From Caldisericales bacterium (lineage in GTDB: Bacteria; Caldisericota; Caldisericia; JAAYUI01): a DNA stretch of 64,000 nt. Location of the stretch: contig JAKIZT010000001.1 in assembly GCA_022707885.1 (NCBI GenBank), forward strand, positions 140,576 to 204,575. Direction: 5' to 3'. This document shows, piece after piece, positions 16,567 through 25,827 of this stretch; the stretch's first letter is position 1; every line of letters begins with the position of its first letter. The notes beneath the pieces were generated by a model. The model was not told the origin of the DNA. It saw only the letters and a program-made list of their open reading frames with translations, and made no database searches. The position numbers and the translations under genes were made by a program.

Positions 16567-18227
16567 TATATTTGAAGGACCGTTGGGAGTATCATTGGCC
16601 TTCTCCTTGTAGTTTCCAGCAAGACGTCAGACAATTTCTCTCTTATCTGCCTTTTCAGCTCACTTGTTGATGAGCTTTCACTCTTCCAGTTTTTTACTAT
16701 GTTAATGACAGCCTGTTTTACAACTTCGATTGTTTCTGCCGATTCTTTCATATAGATGAAGCCCTGGCTGGTTATATCAGGCCCTGCCAAAATCTCCCTG
16801 GTGTCCTTTGAAACTGCAACAGATATTGTCATAAAACCATCCCTTGCAAGTTTCGATCTCTCCTTGAGAACAACGGTGCCAATATCTCCAACAGAACTGC
16901 CATCGATATAGACAGCCCCGGCTGGCACTTTCTTTACTATTTTCCCTACCTTTTCCGAAAGCTGTATCTGGTCACCGTTATCGCAAATAAAGATGTTCTC
17001 TTTATTGATTCCGATGTTCTCTGCAATCTTTGCATGGAACCAGAGCTGTTTGTATTCGCCATGGAGCGGAATGAAATACTTTGGTCTGGCAAGCGCCAGG
17101 ACTATCTTCATTTCTTCCTGTGACGCATGGCCGGAAACATGTACCCCGTCAACATTGCGATAGTAGACATTTGCACCCAGTTTCAGCAACCCGGAAACAG
17201 TCCTTGAGACAAGGCTCTCATTGCCAGGAATCGGGTCAGCAGAAATGAGGACAGTGTCGGTTTTCTGAATGTGTATCTTTGGATGGGTGGCATTGGCAAT
17301 TTTGGTCATACCAGACATTGGCTCACCCTGCGTTCCAGTTGTAACAATGGCAACTTTGTCCGGAGGCATTTTGTTGGCCTGTTCCGGAGTAATTACCATG
17401 CTGTCCTGCATGTTGAAATAGCCGAGCCTCTGCGCGACTTTGATCGTATCAACAATACTCTTTCCATCTATAATGAGCTTGCGTCCAAATTTTGCTGTCG
17501 TGTCAACTATCTGCTGGAGCCTGTGAATGTTTGTGGCAAAAGTGGCCACAACAATCCTGCCAGGGGCAAACTTGTACAGTTGTTCAAAGGTCCTGCCAAC
17601 TGTTGATTCTGAAGCGGTGTAGCCCGGCTCGTCAGCATTTGTCGAGTCAGCCATAAGACACAGTATGCCCTTCAGCCCAAGGTCTCCAAATCTCTGAAGG
17701 TCCATGGGGTTTCCATCAATCGGGTTGAGGTCGATTTTGAAATCGCCAGTGTGCAGGACGATTCCAGCCGGGAAATGGAGCGCGATTGCCGCACCATCCG
17801 GTATGGAGTGGTTGACCCTTATGAACTCCGTTCTGACACCGGCAATAAAGTAATGCTTTCCAAACTGCACTGTCCTGAAGTCTACAGGCCTAACCGAGCC
17901 TGGGAGTACCTCATCGGCAAGTCCGATTGTCAATTCGGTCCCGTAAACAGGCACCTTGACCTTTTCAAGAACATATCTGAGGCCACCGATGTGATCGGCA
18001 TGGCCATGGGTCAGGAGGACGGCTCGTATTTTTTTGGAAATCGTGTCCAGATATGAAAGATCTGGAATAACTTTGTCAATTCCGGGGAGATCGGCATCCG
18101 GGAATTTGAAACCAGCATCAATTATGACAGCATTGTTTTCCCACTCGATAACGGTCAGGTTTTTACCAATCTCGCCAAGACCGCCAAGCGGCGTTATCAA
18201 GACAGAATGTGGTTCGTTTCTGGACAT
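16566..18227 (-). CDS. rnj: Ribonuclease J
   Basis: 553 residues from the ATG at 18227. The metallo-beta-lactamase zinc motif is THGHADH (73-79), with further metal ligands in VNHSIPDG and HTGDFK; the beta-CASP part contains MADSTNADEPG, ATFATNIHRLQQI, VTTGTQGEP and HVSGHASQEEMK. RNase J combines 5'-3' exonuclease and endonuclease activity and is a main mRNA decay enzyme in bacteria without RNase E. The start was placed at 18227 because it forms TAATG with the stop of udg. The frame stays open upstream for 105 codons inside udg. Coexpression with pnp and rpsO places an RNA-decay set in one operon. Confidence 0.95.
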   Translation of the reverse strand: MSRNEPHSVLITPLGGLGEIGKNLTVIEWENNAVIIDAGFKFPDADLPGIDKVIPDLSYLDTISKKIRAVLLTHGHADHIGGLRYVLEKVKVPVYGTELTIGLADEVLPGSVRPVDFRTVQFGKHYFIAGVRTEFIRVNHSIPDGAAIALHFPAGIVLHTGDFKIDLNPIDGNPMDLQRFGDLGLKGILCLMADSTNADEPGYTASESTVGRTFEQLYKFAPGRIVVATFATNIHRLQQIVDTTAKFGRKLIIDGKSIVDTIKVAQRLGYFNMQDSMVITPEQANKMPPDKVAIVTTGTQGEPMSGMTKIANATHPKIHIQKTDTVLISADPIPGNESLVSRTVSGLLKLGANVYYRNVDGVHVSGHASQEEMKIVLALARPKYFIPLHGEYKQLWFHAKIAENIGINKENIFICDNGDQIQLSEKVGKIVKKVPAGAVYIDGSSVGDIGTVVLKERSKLARDGFMTISVAVSKDTREILAGPDITSQGFIYMKESAETIEVVKQAVINIVKNWKSESSSTSELKRQIREKLSDVLLETTRRRPMILPTVLQI

Positions 18228-18805
18228 TATCTTGTTATTGTTTGATCCAGGATGAGCCTTAGCTCCCTGAAGTCTTTTTTCATTGCTTCCAGTAGTTCCG
18301 GGTCTCTTTTGTGGAGGTACGCCGCCGGATGGTACATTGGGAGGAACCTGAGCCCCTCCTTTAACTGGAGCTTTCCGTGTGTCACGCCTATGGATGCTTG
18401 TTTTGACAACATTGTTTGGGTTGCTGGCGCCCCGAGCGTGATTATTATTTTCGGCATTATGACCGCTATCTGGGCCATTAGGTATGGTTTGCATGATTCT
18501 ATTTCGTCCTGTTGTGGCGTCCTGTTTTGAGGAGGCCTGCATTTTACTATATTTGTTATAAAAACTTCGGACCTTTTAAGTCCTATCATCAAAAGGAGTT
18601 TGTCCAGGAGCTGCCCTGCAGCCCCGACAAACGGTTCACCCTTCTCATCTTCATTTGCACCAGGGCCCTCACCAATGAACATTATTGATGCATCATAGTC
18701 TCCTATGCCTGGTACCGGATTTTTTCTCATTACGCCAAGACTGCACTTACGGCAGGCGGAAACCTGTCTGGTGACCTCATTCAAGATCACTTCGGCGTCA
18801 GTCAC
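18227..18805 (-). CDS. udg: Uracil-DNA glycosylase, type 4 (iron-sulfur)
   Basis: 192 residues. Four cysteines at 18, 21, 89 and 105 (CRKC, KCRPPQNRTP and ESC) match the 4Fe-4S cluster ligands of family 4 UDGs. The active-site loop GEGPGANEDEKGEPFVG (46-62) and C-terminal MYHPAAYLHKRD motif complete the signature. It removes uracil from DNA formed by cytosine deamination; family 4 enzymes are typical of thermophiles and many other bacteria. Its start overlaps the M16 peptidase stop by 8 bases and its stop shares one base with rnj. Confidence 0.95.
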   Translation of the reverse strand: MTDAEVILNEVTRQVSACRKCSLGVMRKNPVPGIGDYDASIMFIGEGPGANEDEKGEPFVGAAGQLLDKLLLMIGLKRSEVFITNIVKCRPPQNRTPQQDEIESCKPYLMAQIAVIMPKIIITLGAPATQTMLSKQASIGVTHGKLQLKEGLRFLPMYHPAAYLHKRDPELLEAMKKDFRELRLILDQTITR

Positions 18806-20021
18806 TCACAAACCCCTTCTGGTTGCAAATGCCTTTTCCTACAAGTGAAATGGCGTAATCTTCTGGTATGTTGTGCTTTATGTAGTTGTTGAAATTTTTT
18901 ATCCCTAGGGAATCTATTCTATTCAGCGTTTCCTCAAGTGATGGCACCTGTCCAAGAAGCAGTCCGAATTTCCCACTGCGATCCATTCTTGCCATGTTGC
19001 TTTCAAGGGACAGGGTTGTTGAACCCTTTATCATCCTCTTTGCTCTTTCAAGCTCTTCTTCAGTCACGCCATGGTTGCGGAGGTTGTCCAGTTCGTAAAG
19101 CAGGATATCACGGCTTTTTTGGTAATTTTCCTTTGGAACAGCACCATAAACACCCAGGAGCCCGGCAGATTTCGAGAAAGAAGACATCATGGAAATATTG
19201 TAGACCAGACCTTCTTTTTCTCTGAGTCTCTGAAAAAGCCTTGAACTAATTGAACCAGCAATAATGACAGAGCTGACAAGTGCTTCGGCCATTTCTGCAT
19301 CACAAAGTGTTGGCCCAGGCCATACATAAGTAAAATAGACCTGCTCGGAGTCTCTGTCCATGCAGAGTTTGTTTGGTTTGAATTCTGGACGGTCCTCAAC
19401 ATATGAGGTTTTCCCATTGAGTGGTTCGTGCGGGATTCCAAGCTTCTCAAGTTTGACTGACAGCTGCTCGTAGGTTATTCCACCACATGCGGACAAAACA
19501 GTATTTTCAGGCTTGTAATGATCTTTGTGGTATTTCCTGACATTATTCGGAGAGACTTCCTTTATTACTTCCGGAAAACCAAGGACTGACCTCGCAAGTG
19601 GATGTGTTCCCCAAGCCGCCTGAAACGCCCTGACAGAGGCAATCTCGTCAGGGGCGTCCATAAATTCGGCTATCTCTGAGAGAACAACCCCCCTCTCCAG
19701 ATTGATTGAATCATCCTGAAGTGAAGGATTGTAGGTAATATCAAACAAGAGGTCCAGCGCAAGGTCGACATCATCCACAAGAACCTTGGCATAAAAACTT
19801 GTCAGTTCAACCGAGGTATAGGCGTTCAACTCTCCGCCAGTACCATCAATTTCGATTGCTATGTCACCGGCACTTCTTTTTGGCGTCCCTTTGAAAACAA
19901 GGTGTTCAAGGAAGTGCGAGAGGCCCTGCTGGTCCTCTGACTCGGTATAGGCACCTACCGGCATGAACAGACCGAGTGCTACCGAGCCAAAATCCGGCAT
20001 GGTGTCTACTACTAGCTTCAC
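18798..20021 (-). CDS. M16-family zinc peptidase
   Basis: 407 residues. The inverted zinc motif is HFLEH (His36, Glu39, His40) within the LSHFLEHLVFKGT block, and the downstream ligand region is in the ELNAYTSVELTSFYAKVL segment. The two-lobed architecture of bacterial M16B peptidases is seen in the length and in the C-terminal half (ISSRLFQRLREKEGLVYNI). Its substrate is unknown. The start is a GTG overlapping the pnp stop by 4 bases (GTGA). Association of an M16 peptidase with pnp and rpsO is a widespread gene order. Confidence 0.93.
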   Translation of the reverse strand: MKLVVDTMPDFGSVALGLFMPVGAYTESEDQQGLSHFLEHLVFKGTPKRSAGDIAIEIDGTGGELNAYTSVELTSFYAKVLVDDVDLALDLLFDITYNPSLQDDSINLERGVVLSEIAEFMDAPDEIASVRAFQAAWGTHPLARSVLGFPEVIKEVSPNNVRKYHKDHYKPENTVLSACGGITYEQLSVKLEKLGIPHEPLNGKTSYVEDRPEFKPNKLCMDRDSEQVYFTYVWPGPTLCDAEMAEALVSSVIIAGSISSRLFQRLREKEGLVYNISMMSSFSKSAGLLGVYGAVPKENYQKSRDILLYELDNLRNHGVTEEELERAKRMIKGSTTLSLESNMARMDRSGKFGLLLGQVPSLEETLNRIDSLGIKNFNNYIKHNIPEDYAISLVGKGICNQKGFVSD

Positions 20022-22231
20022 TTTCTCCTGTCCTTGCCGTGCCTCTTGCCATGGTGATCGTTGTTTTCATGGCCATGATCTTCATCGCCATCAATGGCTG
20101 GTGGGATCGTTCCTGAATCGGTTTCCAGGAGACCTTTGCGAGTGAGGGAGATTCTGCCAGTTTCATCAATCTTTTTGACTTTGACCATGACTTCCTGGCC
20201 AATCTTGAGTTCGTCTTCGACCTTTGCGACCCTGTAATTGGCTATTTCAGAGATGTGGAGGAGACCTTCTTTGCCACCTTTGCCGATATCGACAAAAGCG
20301 CCAAAGTCCCTTATTCCGGTTACTCTGCCAAGATAGATCTTTCCGACAGTGACATCTTCGGTTATCTCGGAGATGATTCCCTTTGCCTTCATGCCGGCCT
20401 CTTCATTCGGGGCAGTTATAAAGACTCTTCCATCCTGCTCGATATCAATCTTGCAGCCTGTGTCTTCGATGATTTTCTTTATGACTTTGCCACCTGGTCC
20501 AATTACCTCACGGATCTTCTCTGTGTCTATGGCCATTGTGTAGACCCTTGGAGCATTTGGTGAAAGCTCCGGCCTTGGTTCTGGCAAGCATTGTTTCATG
20601 AGACCAAGTATGAACATCCTTGCTTCCCTGGCCTGTGCCAGAGCTCGTCTGATGATGTTCATGTCAATTCCCTTGATTTTGATGTCCATCTGGAGGCCAG
20701 TTATGCCTTCAGTTGTTCCGGCAACCTTGAAATCCATGTCACCAAGGGCGTCTTCCACACCTTGGATATCGGTGAGGATTGCGATCTTGTCGTTGCTTGT
20801 GATGAGTCCCATCGCTATTCCGGCAACAGGTGCCTTTAACGGCACACCTGCGTCCATGAGCGAAAGGGAGCTGCAACAAACAGAGGCCATCGATGAAGAG
20901 CCGTTACTTTCAAGTACTTCAGAGAAGACTTGAATGGTATAGGGGAATTCTTCTTCAGTTGGAACAAGCGGCACCAGCGATCTCTCTGCAAGATTGCCAT
21001 GTCCGATATCTCTTCTTGATGGGCCCCTCAGCGGTCTTACTTCGCCAACAGAGAATGGTGGGAAGTTGTAGTAATGCATGTAATGCTTGATCTCTTCCTC
21101 ATAAAGCCCCTCAACCAGCTGGCCTTCGTCCTTGGCGCCAAGAGTTGTTACTGATAAAACCTGGGTTTGACCCCTGAGGAAAATCGCTGACCCATGAGTC
21201 ATTGGGAGTGTGCCAACCTCCATGGAGATTGGTCTGATTTCGTTGGTTTTTCTGCCGTCAGGGCGTTTTCCCTGAATGACTATCCTGTCCCTGACAAAAG
21301 ATTTCAGCTCTTTTTCGAATATAAGGCCAAAATTTGACGTTTTTTCAGGTAGCTTCTCCTGCACCAGGGCTTTTATCTCGTTCTCAAATTCACCGGATGC
21401 ACTTTCACGCTGTGCCTTGTCCGGGTTGAAGAGTTTTTCGTCGCCTTTTTTGAAGAGCTCTTCATGAACAAGCTGCAAGACTTCTGGATCGATCTCTGGC
21501 GGAGGAACAACAATCTTCGGCTTCCCAATCTCTTTTTGAAGTTCCATTTGCAGGGCAATAATGTCTGCAAAGGATGCCTGCGCAAGCTCCATAGCTTTTG
21601 CGACCGTCTCTTCGTCCACCTGGGTTGCACCACCCTCGACCATCATTATTGCATCATTTGTTCCAGCAACCACCAGATCAAGGGTCGATTTCTGGAGCAT
21701 CGTGACAGTCGGGTTTACAACAAGCTCTCCATCAATGAGTCCAATCCTCACTGCTGCGAGTGGCCCTTCAAACGGGGCGTCAGAAATGGTGAGGGCGCAA
21801 GAAGCACCAATTATCCCAAGGAAATCCGGGATGTTCTCGCCGTCTGACGAAAGCGTGGAAACAACGATCTGGACGTCCCTGCGGAAATGCTTTGGAAACA
21901 ACGGCCTGAGAGGCCTGTCAATAAGCCTTGATCTCAATATTTCCTGATCAGACGGCCTTCCACCCCTCTTGAAAAACCCGCCTGGGATTTTTCCTGCCGC
22001 ATACATTTTGTCGAAATAATCGACAACCAGCGGGAAGAAATCTATGTCGGGTCTTTCTTTTTCGGCCACAACGGCAGTTGCAAGAACAACCGTTCCGCCG
22101 AGTTGCACCATAACAGAACCACCGGCCTGCTGAGCAACTTTGCCGGTGGTGACTGTTATTTCCTGCCCCGCTATTTTAGCATGGGCAACATAAACGTCTC
22201 TATTTAGCTCTGTCTTTTTGTCTATTTTCAT
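20018..22231 (-). CDS. pnp: Polyribonucleotide nucleotidyltransferase (PNPase)
   Basis: 737 residues with two RNase PH-like halves (RGGRPSDQEILRSRLIDRPLRPLFP in the first; RPISMEVGTLPMTHGSAIFLRGQTQ and GPSRRDIGHGNLAERSL in the second), then a KH domain (IGPGGKVIKKIIEDTGCKIDI) and an S1 domain (GKIYLGRVTGIRDFGAFVDI). PNPase degrades RNA 3'-5' using phosphate and forms the degradosome-like partner of RNase J encoded downstream. The C-terminus is a His/Asp/Lys-rich tail. The ATG shares its A with the stop of rpsO (TAATG), a conserved gene pair. Confidence 0.98.
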   Translation of the reverse strand: MKIDKKTELNRDVYVAHAKIAGQEITVTTGKVAQQAGGSVMVQLGGTVVLATAVVAEKERPDIDFFPLVVDYFDKMYAAGKIPGGFFKRGGRPSDQEILRSRLIDRPLRPLFPKHFRRDVQIVVSTLSSDGENIPDFLGIIGASCALTISDAPFEGPLAAVRIGLIDGELVVNPTVTMLQKSTLDLVVAGTNDAIMMVEGGATQVDEETVAKAMELAQASFADIIALQMELQKEIGKPKIVVPPPEIDPEVLQLVHEELFKKGDEKLFNPDKAQRESASGEFENEIKALVQEKLPEKTSNFGLIFEKELKSFVRDRIVIQGKRPDGRKTNEIRPISMEVGTLPMTHGSAIFLRGQTQVLSVTTLGAKDEGQLVEGLYEEEIKHYMHYYNFPPFSVGEVRPLRGPSRRDIGHGNLAERSLVPLVPTEEEFPYTIQVFSEVLESNGSSSMASVCCSSLSLMDAGVPLKAPVAGIAMGLITSNDKIAILTDIQGVEDALGDMDFKVAGTTEGITGLQMDIKIKGIDMNIIRRALAQAREARMFILGLMKQCLPEPRPELSPNAPRVYTMAIDTEKIREVIGPGGKVIKKIIEDTGCKIDIEQDGRVFITAPNEEAGMKAKGIISEITEDVTVGKIYLGRVTGIRDFGAFVDIGKGGKEGLLHISEIANYRVAKVEDELKIGQEVMVKVKKIDETGRISLTRKGLLETDSGTIPPAIDGDEDHGHENNDHHGKRHGKDRRK

Positions 22232-22497
22232 TACTTACGCAGTCCGAGGGCACTGATGAGCTTTAGATATCTGTTTTCTTCTATCGAACGAAGATAGCCA
22301 AGCATCCTGTGTCTCTCACCAACCATCCTCAAAAGTCCTCTCCTTGATGTAAAATCGTGCGTGTGGGCAAGCAGGTGAGCTGAAAGTTCGTTGATCCTCT
22401 GGGTCAAGAGTGCGACCTGGACTTCTGGTGAACCTGTATCACCCTCGTGGGTGGCAAATTTCTCAATGATCTGCCGCTTTTTGTCTTTGTCTAACAT
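22231..22497 (-). CDS. rpsO: Small ribosomal subunit protein uS15
   Basis: 88 residues, standard S15 length, with [17 protein letters not shown] and the [23 protein letters not shown] core that contacts 16S rRNA helices 20-22. An AAAGGAG lies upstream of the ATG. It is first in the long minus-strand operon that ends at nadE. The leader of roughly 60 bases could carry S15 autoregulation, but I see no clear pseudoknot. Confidence 0.98.
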   Translation of the reverse strand: MLDKDKKRQIIEKFATHEGDTGSPEVQVALLTQRINELSAHLLAHTHDFTSRRGLLRMVGERHRMLGYLRSIEENRYLKLISALGLRK

Positions 22498-22565
22498 TAT
22501 ACTTTCTCCTTTCCTGTGGCCACGGTGTCGTCGCAGAATACGTCCATCCTAGCCAAGGTTAGGCC

Positions 22566-22593
22566 AATATAACACGAAAACTTACCGATTCAA
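22566..22593 (-). promoter_or_regulatory. Promoter of the rpsO-pnp-rnj-nadE operon
   Basis: TTGAAT (22588-22593, minus strand), a 16-base spacer and TATATT (22566-22571). Its -35 is close to that of the divergent HAD gene, so the two promoters may influence each other. Confidence 0.65.
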
Positions 22594-22602
22594 GGACTGG
22601 TC

Positions 22603-22632
22603 TTGAACCTTTATAAAACAAACGGCTATAAT
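22603..22632 (+). promoter_or_regulatory. Promoter of the HAD-mnmA unit (leaderless type)
   Basis: TTGAAC (22603-22608), an 18-base spacer and a consensus TATAAT (22627-22632). Eight bases separate the -10 box from the ATG at 22641 and there is no Shine-Dalgarno. Confidence 0.75.
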
Positions 22633-22640
22633 TCTAACTT

Positions 22641-23369
22641 ATGATTAAAACCAAAAACAAACCGCAAGCCGTAATCTTCGACTTCTGGAATACACTCGTT
22701 TATGACTTGCCGGATGTTGAGGAAAAAAGGGGCAAATACAGGATTGAAAAGATCCATGAAATACTAGTCAGGCATGATATTAGAGTTTCAATATCCGACG
22801 TTTCCTTTGCGTATGAAGCTGCAGGTAAAATGATTGGCGAGCTTGCAAAAAACAACAGGGCATTGACCATCAGGGAACAGATCAGACTTATGGCAGAAAC
22901 GATAAGATTCATACCAGACAGGGAGCTCATTGAAAAACTTGAGGATGCCTACAACAGGGCAAACCTCCTCTTTTTGAGCCCACTTGTTCCAGGCGCTGAA
23001 GAAATGATCGAATCACTCTTCAGAAAATACAAGCTTGGTCTCATATCCAATACAGAACGCTCTTCCGGAAAACATCTCACAATGGCCTATCACAATTTGA
23101 TGAAAAGATTTAGCGTGACATATTTCTCCGATGAAAGAAAGCTGAGAAAACCACACCCTGAAACCTATCTCACCACTGCCGCAGAACTTGCTGTTGACCC
23201 AATTGATTGTGTTATGGTTGGCGATGATGAAGAAAAAGATTGCACCCCTGCTGTTGTTTGCGGCATGAGGGCAATACTGTTTGCGGATCCAAAAAGGGGA
23301 ATCAAGTCTGACTTCTCACCACAGGCTTCAACACTCTCCCAACTGGCCCAAATCCTGGAAAAAATGTAA
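22641..23369 (+). CDS. HAD-superfamily hydrolase
   Basis: 242 residues with the four HAD motifs: I, DFWNT (Asp14 nucleophile); II, Ser in LISNTE; III, Lys in RKPHPETY; IV, VGDDEEKD. A helical cap lies between motifs I and II (residues about 25-100), so this is a subclass I member. The residue two after the nucleophile is Trp instead of the usual general-acid Asp, so ordinary phosphatase activity is uncertain. The substrate is not predictable. The stop shares one base with the ATG of mnmA (TAATG), suggesting joint expression from a leaderless transcript. Confidence 0.88.
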   Translation: MIKTKNKPQAVIFDFWNTLVYDLPDVEEKRGKYRIEKIHEILVRHDIRVSISDVSFAYEAAGKMIGELAKNNRALTIREQIRLMAETIRFIPDRELIEKLEDAYNRANLLFLSPLVPGAEEMIESLFRKYKLGLISNTERSSGKHLTMAYHNLMKRFSVTYFSDERKLRKPHPETYLTTAAELAVDPIDCVMVGDDEEKDCTPAVVCGMRAILFADPKRGIKSDFSPQASTLSQLAQILEKM

Positions 23370-24355
23370 TGGCAAAAATACTTGTCGGAATGTCTGGAGG
23401 CACAGACTCTACGGCCGCAGTCCTTGTTTTGAGGTCTTATGGGCATGAAGTGTGTGGCGCGTCACTTCCGATCTGTGGCAGAGAAAGCATAGACACAGCC
23501 GTAAAAGCTAGCGAACAGATAAGGATAAAACATTATATAATCCCGATTCAGAACCTTTTCAAAACACAAGTCATCGAATATTTCAAAAATTCGATTATCA
23601 GAAACGAGACTCCAAACCCATGCGTCATGTGCAACCAGATGGTCAAAATGCACGTCCTGCACAAATTTGCCATGCAAATGGGTTTTGAATACATCGCAAC
23701 TGGTCACTATGCAAAAAAAATCTCCTACGCAGGGCATATTACCGTTGCAAAGGCTGATTATGAAATTAAGGACCAAAGCTACATGCTTGCCAGGGTCGAT
23801 GAGGCCATACTTCAAAAATGCCTCTTTCCGCTGGGAACACTCACACGAGCAGAAGCAGAATCCAAAATCAATGGCATTCCCACCACACCTCCCAGCCAGG
23901 ATGCCTGCTTTATCAATGTCCCAATGAAGGAATGGATAGCCAGGGAAATCGGGATAGGCCAGCCTGGTGAAATTGTGGACACCATGGGGAATGTCATTGG
24001 CCAACATTGCGGACTGAATGCTTTTACCCACGGGCAAAGAGAGGGCATCGGCCTTGCCGGTGGTCCATGGTATGTTGTCAGAAAAGATGTAAAAACCAAT
24101 ACACTTGTGGTTGGGCATAAAGAAAATGTGCAAGTCTCAAGATTCAGGGTAATTGATCTAAGACTGATCTCTGATGATAAACCCCAAGTGATGATACGCT
24201 ACAGATCAAGCCCTGTGGAATGCAAAATCGAGCATGAAAACAATGGCGACATATTTGTGTCTACAAAAACACCGGTTTTTGCACCAACACCAGGTCAATT
24301 CGCAGTCTTCTATTCAAGAAATATCCTGATCGGTTCAGCAATAATCACCGATTAA
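23369..24355 (+). CDS. mnmA: tRNA-specific 2-thiouridylase MnmA (divergent)
   Basis: 328 residues. The PP-loop is SGGTDS (9-14; SGGVDS in most MnmA). The catalytic cysteines are in TPNPCVMCN and PSQDACFI, and the GHYAK, KDQSYMLARV and FTHGQREGIGLAGGPWYVV segments are standard MnmA landmarks. MnmA activates U34 of Lys, Glu and Gln tRNAs with ATP and replaces oxygen by sulfur delivered by a persulfide relay. The protein is somewhat shorter than the usual 350-370 residues because the C-terminal beta-barrel is compact. It is the last gene before a strong terminator. Confidence 0.9.
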   Translation: MAKILVGMSGGTDSTAAVLVLRSYGHEVCGASLPICGRESIDTAVKASEQIRIKHYIIPIQNLFKTQVIEYFKNSIIRNETPNPCVMCNQMVKMHVLHKFAMQMGFEYIATGHYAKKISYAGHITVAKADYEIKDQSYMLARVDEAILQKCLFPLGTLTRAEAESKINGIPTTPPSQDACFINVPMKEWIAREIGIGQPGEIVDTMGNVIGQHCGLNAFTHGQREGIGLAGGPWYVVRKDVKTNTLVVGHKENVQVSRFRVIDLRLISDDKPQVMIRYRSSPVECKIEHENNGDIFVSTKTPVFAPTPGQFAVFYSRNILIGSAIITD

Positions 24356-24358
24356 ATT

Positions 24359-24392
24359 AAAAAGGCCCTTCCCAATCGGGAAGGGCCTTTTG
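24359..24392. terminator. Bidirectional rho-independent terminator
   Basis: A perfect 13-bp stem (AAAGGCCCTTCCC with GGGAAGGGCCTTT, loop AATC), flanked by A-runs on the left and T-runs on the right, lies between convergent mnmA and glnA and can stop both transcripts. Confidence 0.95.
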
Positions 24393-24414
24393 ATATCCTG
24401 TTTTCCTTGTTAGC

Positions 24415-25827
24415 TCAAATCAATTCATACATTTCAAATTCTACTGGATGGGGTGTTCTTTCAATCCTCAGATGGTCCTGCATCTTGTCTGATATGAATT
24501 TTTCAAGCATTCCTTTTGTGAAAACTCCACCATCAAGGAGGAATTGGTGGTCTTTCTGCAATGCTTCCAGCGCTTCCTTGAGTGATGCCGGGATAGAAAC
24601 CGGTGGCTCCCAGCCCTTGTCCATCTTTTCAAGCGGGCCGAATGTTCCTTCTGGATTGAGGTTTTTCTTGACTCCATCAAGTCCGGCCATGAGGATAGCG
24701 GAAAGGGCCAGATATGGGTTGAAAGTTGCATCACCAACACGGTATTCAAAGCGCTTTTCTTCTGGCTGGGTGGCATAGGCTGGTATTCTTACTGCAGCAT
24801 TTCTGTTTGCCATGCCATAGCAACAGTTGCAAGGCGCCTCATAACCCCTGACAAGCCTCTTGTAAGAGTTTGTGGATGGGTTGGTGATGGCGGTAATTGC
24901 CGGTGCATGCGTAAGGATTCCAGCGAGGAACGCGAGTGCCATTTTAGAAAGACTCATGTACCCATTTGGATCGTGGAACACAAGTTCACCATTCTTGCCC
25001 TTCATCAGGAAGTGGACATGGAGTCCGTTTCCGGCCTCTCCAAAAATCGGCTTTGGAAGGAAGCTGGCATATGAGCCAAACTCCTGAGCTGTGTTGCGGA
25101 TTATGTATTTGCCAAGAATAATGCAATCGGCAGCAACCATGCTGTCCATGAGGTTGAATTCCACCTCACACTGGCCCGGGCCACCAACTTCGTGGTGGTG
25201 ATATTTGACATCATAGCCAAGTGAAGTCAGTCTTCTTACTGCCTCAACTCTGGTCTGATATTGGGTATCATTTGGTGGAACCGAATGGTATCCACCCTTT
25301 TTTGGAAGCCTTGTTGCAAAAGAATAATCGTCATCCTGTGACCCCCAATACCCTTCGTCAGAAATAATCTCTGCCGACATTGCTTGTGGATCGGTCCTTA
25401 CAAGCAGGTCATTGAAGAGATAGAACTCAAGTTCCGGGCCCCATGTGGCTACATCGGCCACACCGAGAGATTGCATGTAAGCGCAAGCCTTTCTCAGGAT
25501 GCCTCTTGGGTCTGATTCGTATGGCTTTACATCCTGGGCCGCTTCGTAAACATCACACATAAATGTGGCAGTAGGGTCCTCAAGGCAGGGATCAAGCTCG
25601 ACAAAATCCTTTACAACCGGACGAGCAACGAAATCAGACTTGCCAGTCTCTGCAAAACCAAAATTTGAACCATCAAAACCAAAACCGAACTGTAGCTTCT
25701 TTTCGGTGATATTGGTTGTCGGGATTGTCACATGGCGGAGCCTTCCATAAAAATCAACAATCTTGAAGTCAACCATGTCGGCTTCAAGCGCCTTTATCTG
25801 CTCGATGATTTTTGTGTACTTATCCAT
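24415..25827 (-). CDS. glnA: Glutamine synthetase, type I
   Basis: 470 residues with GSI signatures: DFKIVDFYGRLRHVTIP N-terminal strand, FGFDGSN, metal-binding GPELEFYLF, HHEVGGPGQCEVEFN, the NGLHVHFLMKG block, the ATP-site NPSTNSYKRLVRGYEAPC stretch and the C-terminal RTPHPVEFEMYE. It condenses glutamate and ammonia with ATP. At the site where enterobacterial GlnA has adenylylated Tyr397 (NLYDLPP) this protein reads MDKGWEPPVS, without tyrosine, so adenylylation control is not expected. The ATG overlaps the korC stop by 8 bases. It is the last gene of the 20-kb minus-strand run. Confidence 0.97.
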   Translation of the reverse strand: MDKYTKIIEQIKALEADMVDFKIVDFYGRLRHVTIPTTNITEKKLQFGFGFDGSNFGFAETGKSDFVARPVVKDFVELDPCLEDPTATFMCDVYEAAQDVKPYESDPRGILRKACAYMQSLGVADVATWGPELEFYLFNDLLVRTDPQAMSAEIISDEGYWGSQDDDYSFATRLPKKGGYHSVPPNDTQYQTRVEAVRRLTSLGYDVKYHHHEVGGPGQCEVEFNLMDSMVAADCIILGKYIIRNTAQEFGSYASFLPKPIFGEAGNGLHVHFLMKGKNGELVFHDPNGYMSLSKMALAFLAGILTHAPAITAITNPSTNSYKRLVRGYEAPCNCCYGMANRNAAVRIPAYATQPEEKRFEYRVGDATFNPYLALSAILMAGLDGVKKNLNPEGTFGPLEKMDKGWEPPVSIPASLKEALEALQKDHQFLLDGGVFTKGMLEKFISDKMQDHLRIERTPHPVEFEMYELI

